From: an uncultured Eubacteriales bacterium
GTDB taxonomy: Bacteria > Bacillota > Clostridia > Oscillospirales > Oscillospiraceae
Direction: 5' to 3'
Length of the DNA stretch: 14,845 nt
Assembly (NCBI GenBank): GCA_900548795.1
Contig: URLT01000041.1
Location: 1 to 14,845, forward strand
The notes below the pieces were generated by a model that saw only the letters and a list, made by a program, of their open reading frames with translations, was not told the DNA's origin and did not search any database. Shown here piece after piece: positions 14,060 to 14,845 of the stretch (positions are counted from its first letter, which is position 1; each line of letters begins with the position of its first letter). The translations under genes and the position numbers were made by a program.

Positions 14060-14845
14060 TTATTTCGCCGGTCTGACCTCGATCGTCCACGAGTTGCCGT
14101 AGGAAACGCCGTGCTCATTGGCAAAGCTGCCCATATTGATCGCAAGCGACAGGCAATTCAGGCTGTTGAAGTACATCAGAGGCTCGCCCTCCGGCACGTC
14201 GCTGTAGGTGTTGACATAGGGGATATCCCCCTTGAACACGGCCTTGCCATCCTCGTAGATGGTAATGTTATAGGTTTCTCCGACAGAAATGCCCATCAAA
14301 TTGGCCGTCTCAAAGGAAATATTCGTCCAGACATTACCGTACTGAACATCCAGCGCGGGGATGTTGCCCTTCAGAACGCCGTCCTCATAGGCCGCCTGCT
14401 GATAGGGCAGCAGGACGATATCCTCGACCTTGTCGCCGACGCCCTCGAAGCGGATCGTTCCGCTGGCGAGCCGCGCGCCGGTGTAGGCGTATACATCTCT
14501 GCCGTGGAAGGTGTAGGGGTTTCCGTTGCTCGGGCGGCGGTTGATCGTCTCGTCGATGATGCGAACCTCTTCGATGCCGAATTTTTCTGCGACCAGCGTC
14601 AGCGTGCCGTTGTCCGGCGTCACGATGTACTGGCCGTTTCCGGTCTTGGCAACGACGGATTTTCTGTCGCTGCCCACGCCGGGATCAACGACCGAAACAA
14701 AAACCGTTCCCTCGGGCCAATATTCGATCGTCTGGAACAGGCGGTAAGCCGCGTCCCAAATGCTGTAGGCGGGGATCTCATGCGTCAGATCATAGAGCTT
14801 CAGGGAGCTGTCCACGCCGGAGGCGACGCCCTTCATGGCGGAGAC
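14060..14845 (-). CDS. SAM hydroxide adenosyltransferase (DUF62 family), C-terminal part
   Basis: The right edge cuts the gene; 261 residues are visible and the true start lies outside. The first Met, four residues in, is internal: the family normally has a TDFG-type segment before this AMKG. The DUF62 family hydrolyses S-adenosylmethionine to adenosine and methionine and is related to the fluorinase and chlorinase. Counting from that Met, the hydrolase triad Asp-Arg-His is present: Asp51 in VVDPGVG, Arg58 in SDRKS and His111 in TFHGRD, with family spacing. This favours SAM hydrolase over a halogenase. The substrate-site segment TPDNGTLT (73-80) and the C-terminal barrel with GNVWTNISF are also visible. 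It ends with TAA at 14060, followed by palindromic DNA. The physiological role of these enzymes in clostridia is unclear. Confidence 0.88.
   Translation of the reverse strand, partial: VSAMKGVASGVDSSLKLYDLTHEIPAYSIWDAAYRLFQTIEYWPEGTVFVSVVDPGVGSDRKSVVAKTGNGQYIVTPDNGTLTLVAEKFGIEEVRIIDETINRRPSNGNPYTFHGRDVYAYTGARLASGTIRFEGVGDKVEDIVLLPYQQAAYEDGVLKGNIPALDVQYGNVWTNISFETANLMGISVGETYNITIYEDGKAVFKGDIPYVNTYSDVPEGEPLMYFNSLNCLSLAINMGSFANEHGVSYGNSWTIEVRPAK

Noticed and set aside
13732..14090. Short minus-strand frames of 83 and 88 codons in the repeat region
   Set aside because: They are basic, low-complexity peptides with no clear ribosome site; one overlaps the SAM hydrolase end. More likely chance reading of a non-coding repeat.

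Overview
The window looks like chromosomal DNA from a GC-rich, low-complexity-poor Firmicute of the Clostridia, most plausibly a gut Oscillospiraceae-type anaerobe. The evidence is a T-box leader, a type III glutamine synthetase, an LtaS-like lipoteichoic acid synthase, a DUF421/DUF4363 pair, AGGAGG-type ribosome binding sites and consensus sigma-A promoters. This is inferred from gene content and style, not from a database match. No tRNA, rRNA, CRISPR array, phage gene or intact transposase was seen.

Layout. 1-2082 (minus strand): a promoter and a complete T-box riboswitch precede an acyl/aryl-CoA ligase of the AMP-binding family and the first 37 codons of a sodium:solute symporter. 2094-2310: a non-coding fold-back (MITE-like) element whose right arm is partly duplicated as a 50-bp tandem repeat. 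2317-4803 (minus): an LtaS-like membrane phosphoglycerol transferase followed by a PaaI-type thioesterase, with its own promoter and a 5'-UTR hairpin. 4843-7048 (minus): type III glutamine synthetase with its promoter. 7116-8278 (plus): DUF421 and DUF4363 membrane proteins overlapping by 4 bases, closed by a bidirectional terminator. 8279-11838 (minus): uvrA then radC, three bases apart, from one promoter. 11979-13500 (minus): a MATE efflux pump with promoter and terminator. 13525-14024: a 500-bp gene-free stretch crowded with palindromes and inverted repeats. 14060-14845 (minus): the C-terminal part of an S-adenosylmethionine hydrolase (DUF62 family), cut by the window edge.

The most interesting unit is the first one. 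T-boxes sense uncharged tRNA and normally control aminoacyl-tRNA synthetases or amino-acid synthesis and uptake genes. Here the leader controls a CoA ligase plus a Na+ symporter. The best specifier reading is TAC (Tyr), and the antiterminator bulge TGGT expects a tRNA with discriminator A, which also suits tRNA-Tyr. A reasonable hypothesis is that the operon salvages an external aryl acid such as 4-hydroxyphenylacetate: import, CoA activation, and then reductive carboxylation to an aromatic amino acid by an oxidoreductase that would lie outside the window. The substrate and the specifier are not proven by the sequence.

The rest is mostly housekeeping: cell envelope polymer synthesis, nitrogen assimilation, nucleotide excision repair and drug/metabolite efflux. 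The non-coding repeats at 2094-2310 and about 13668-14024 are the main structures that genes do not explain.
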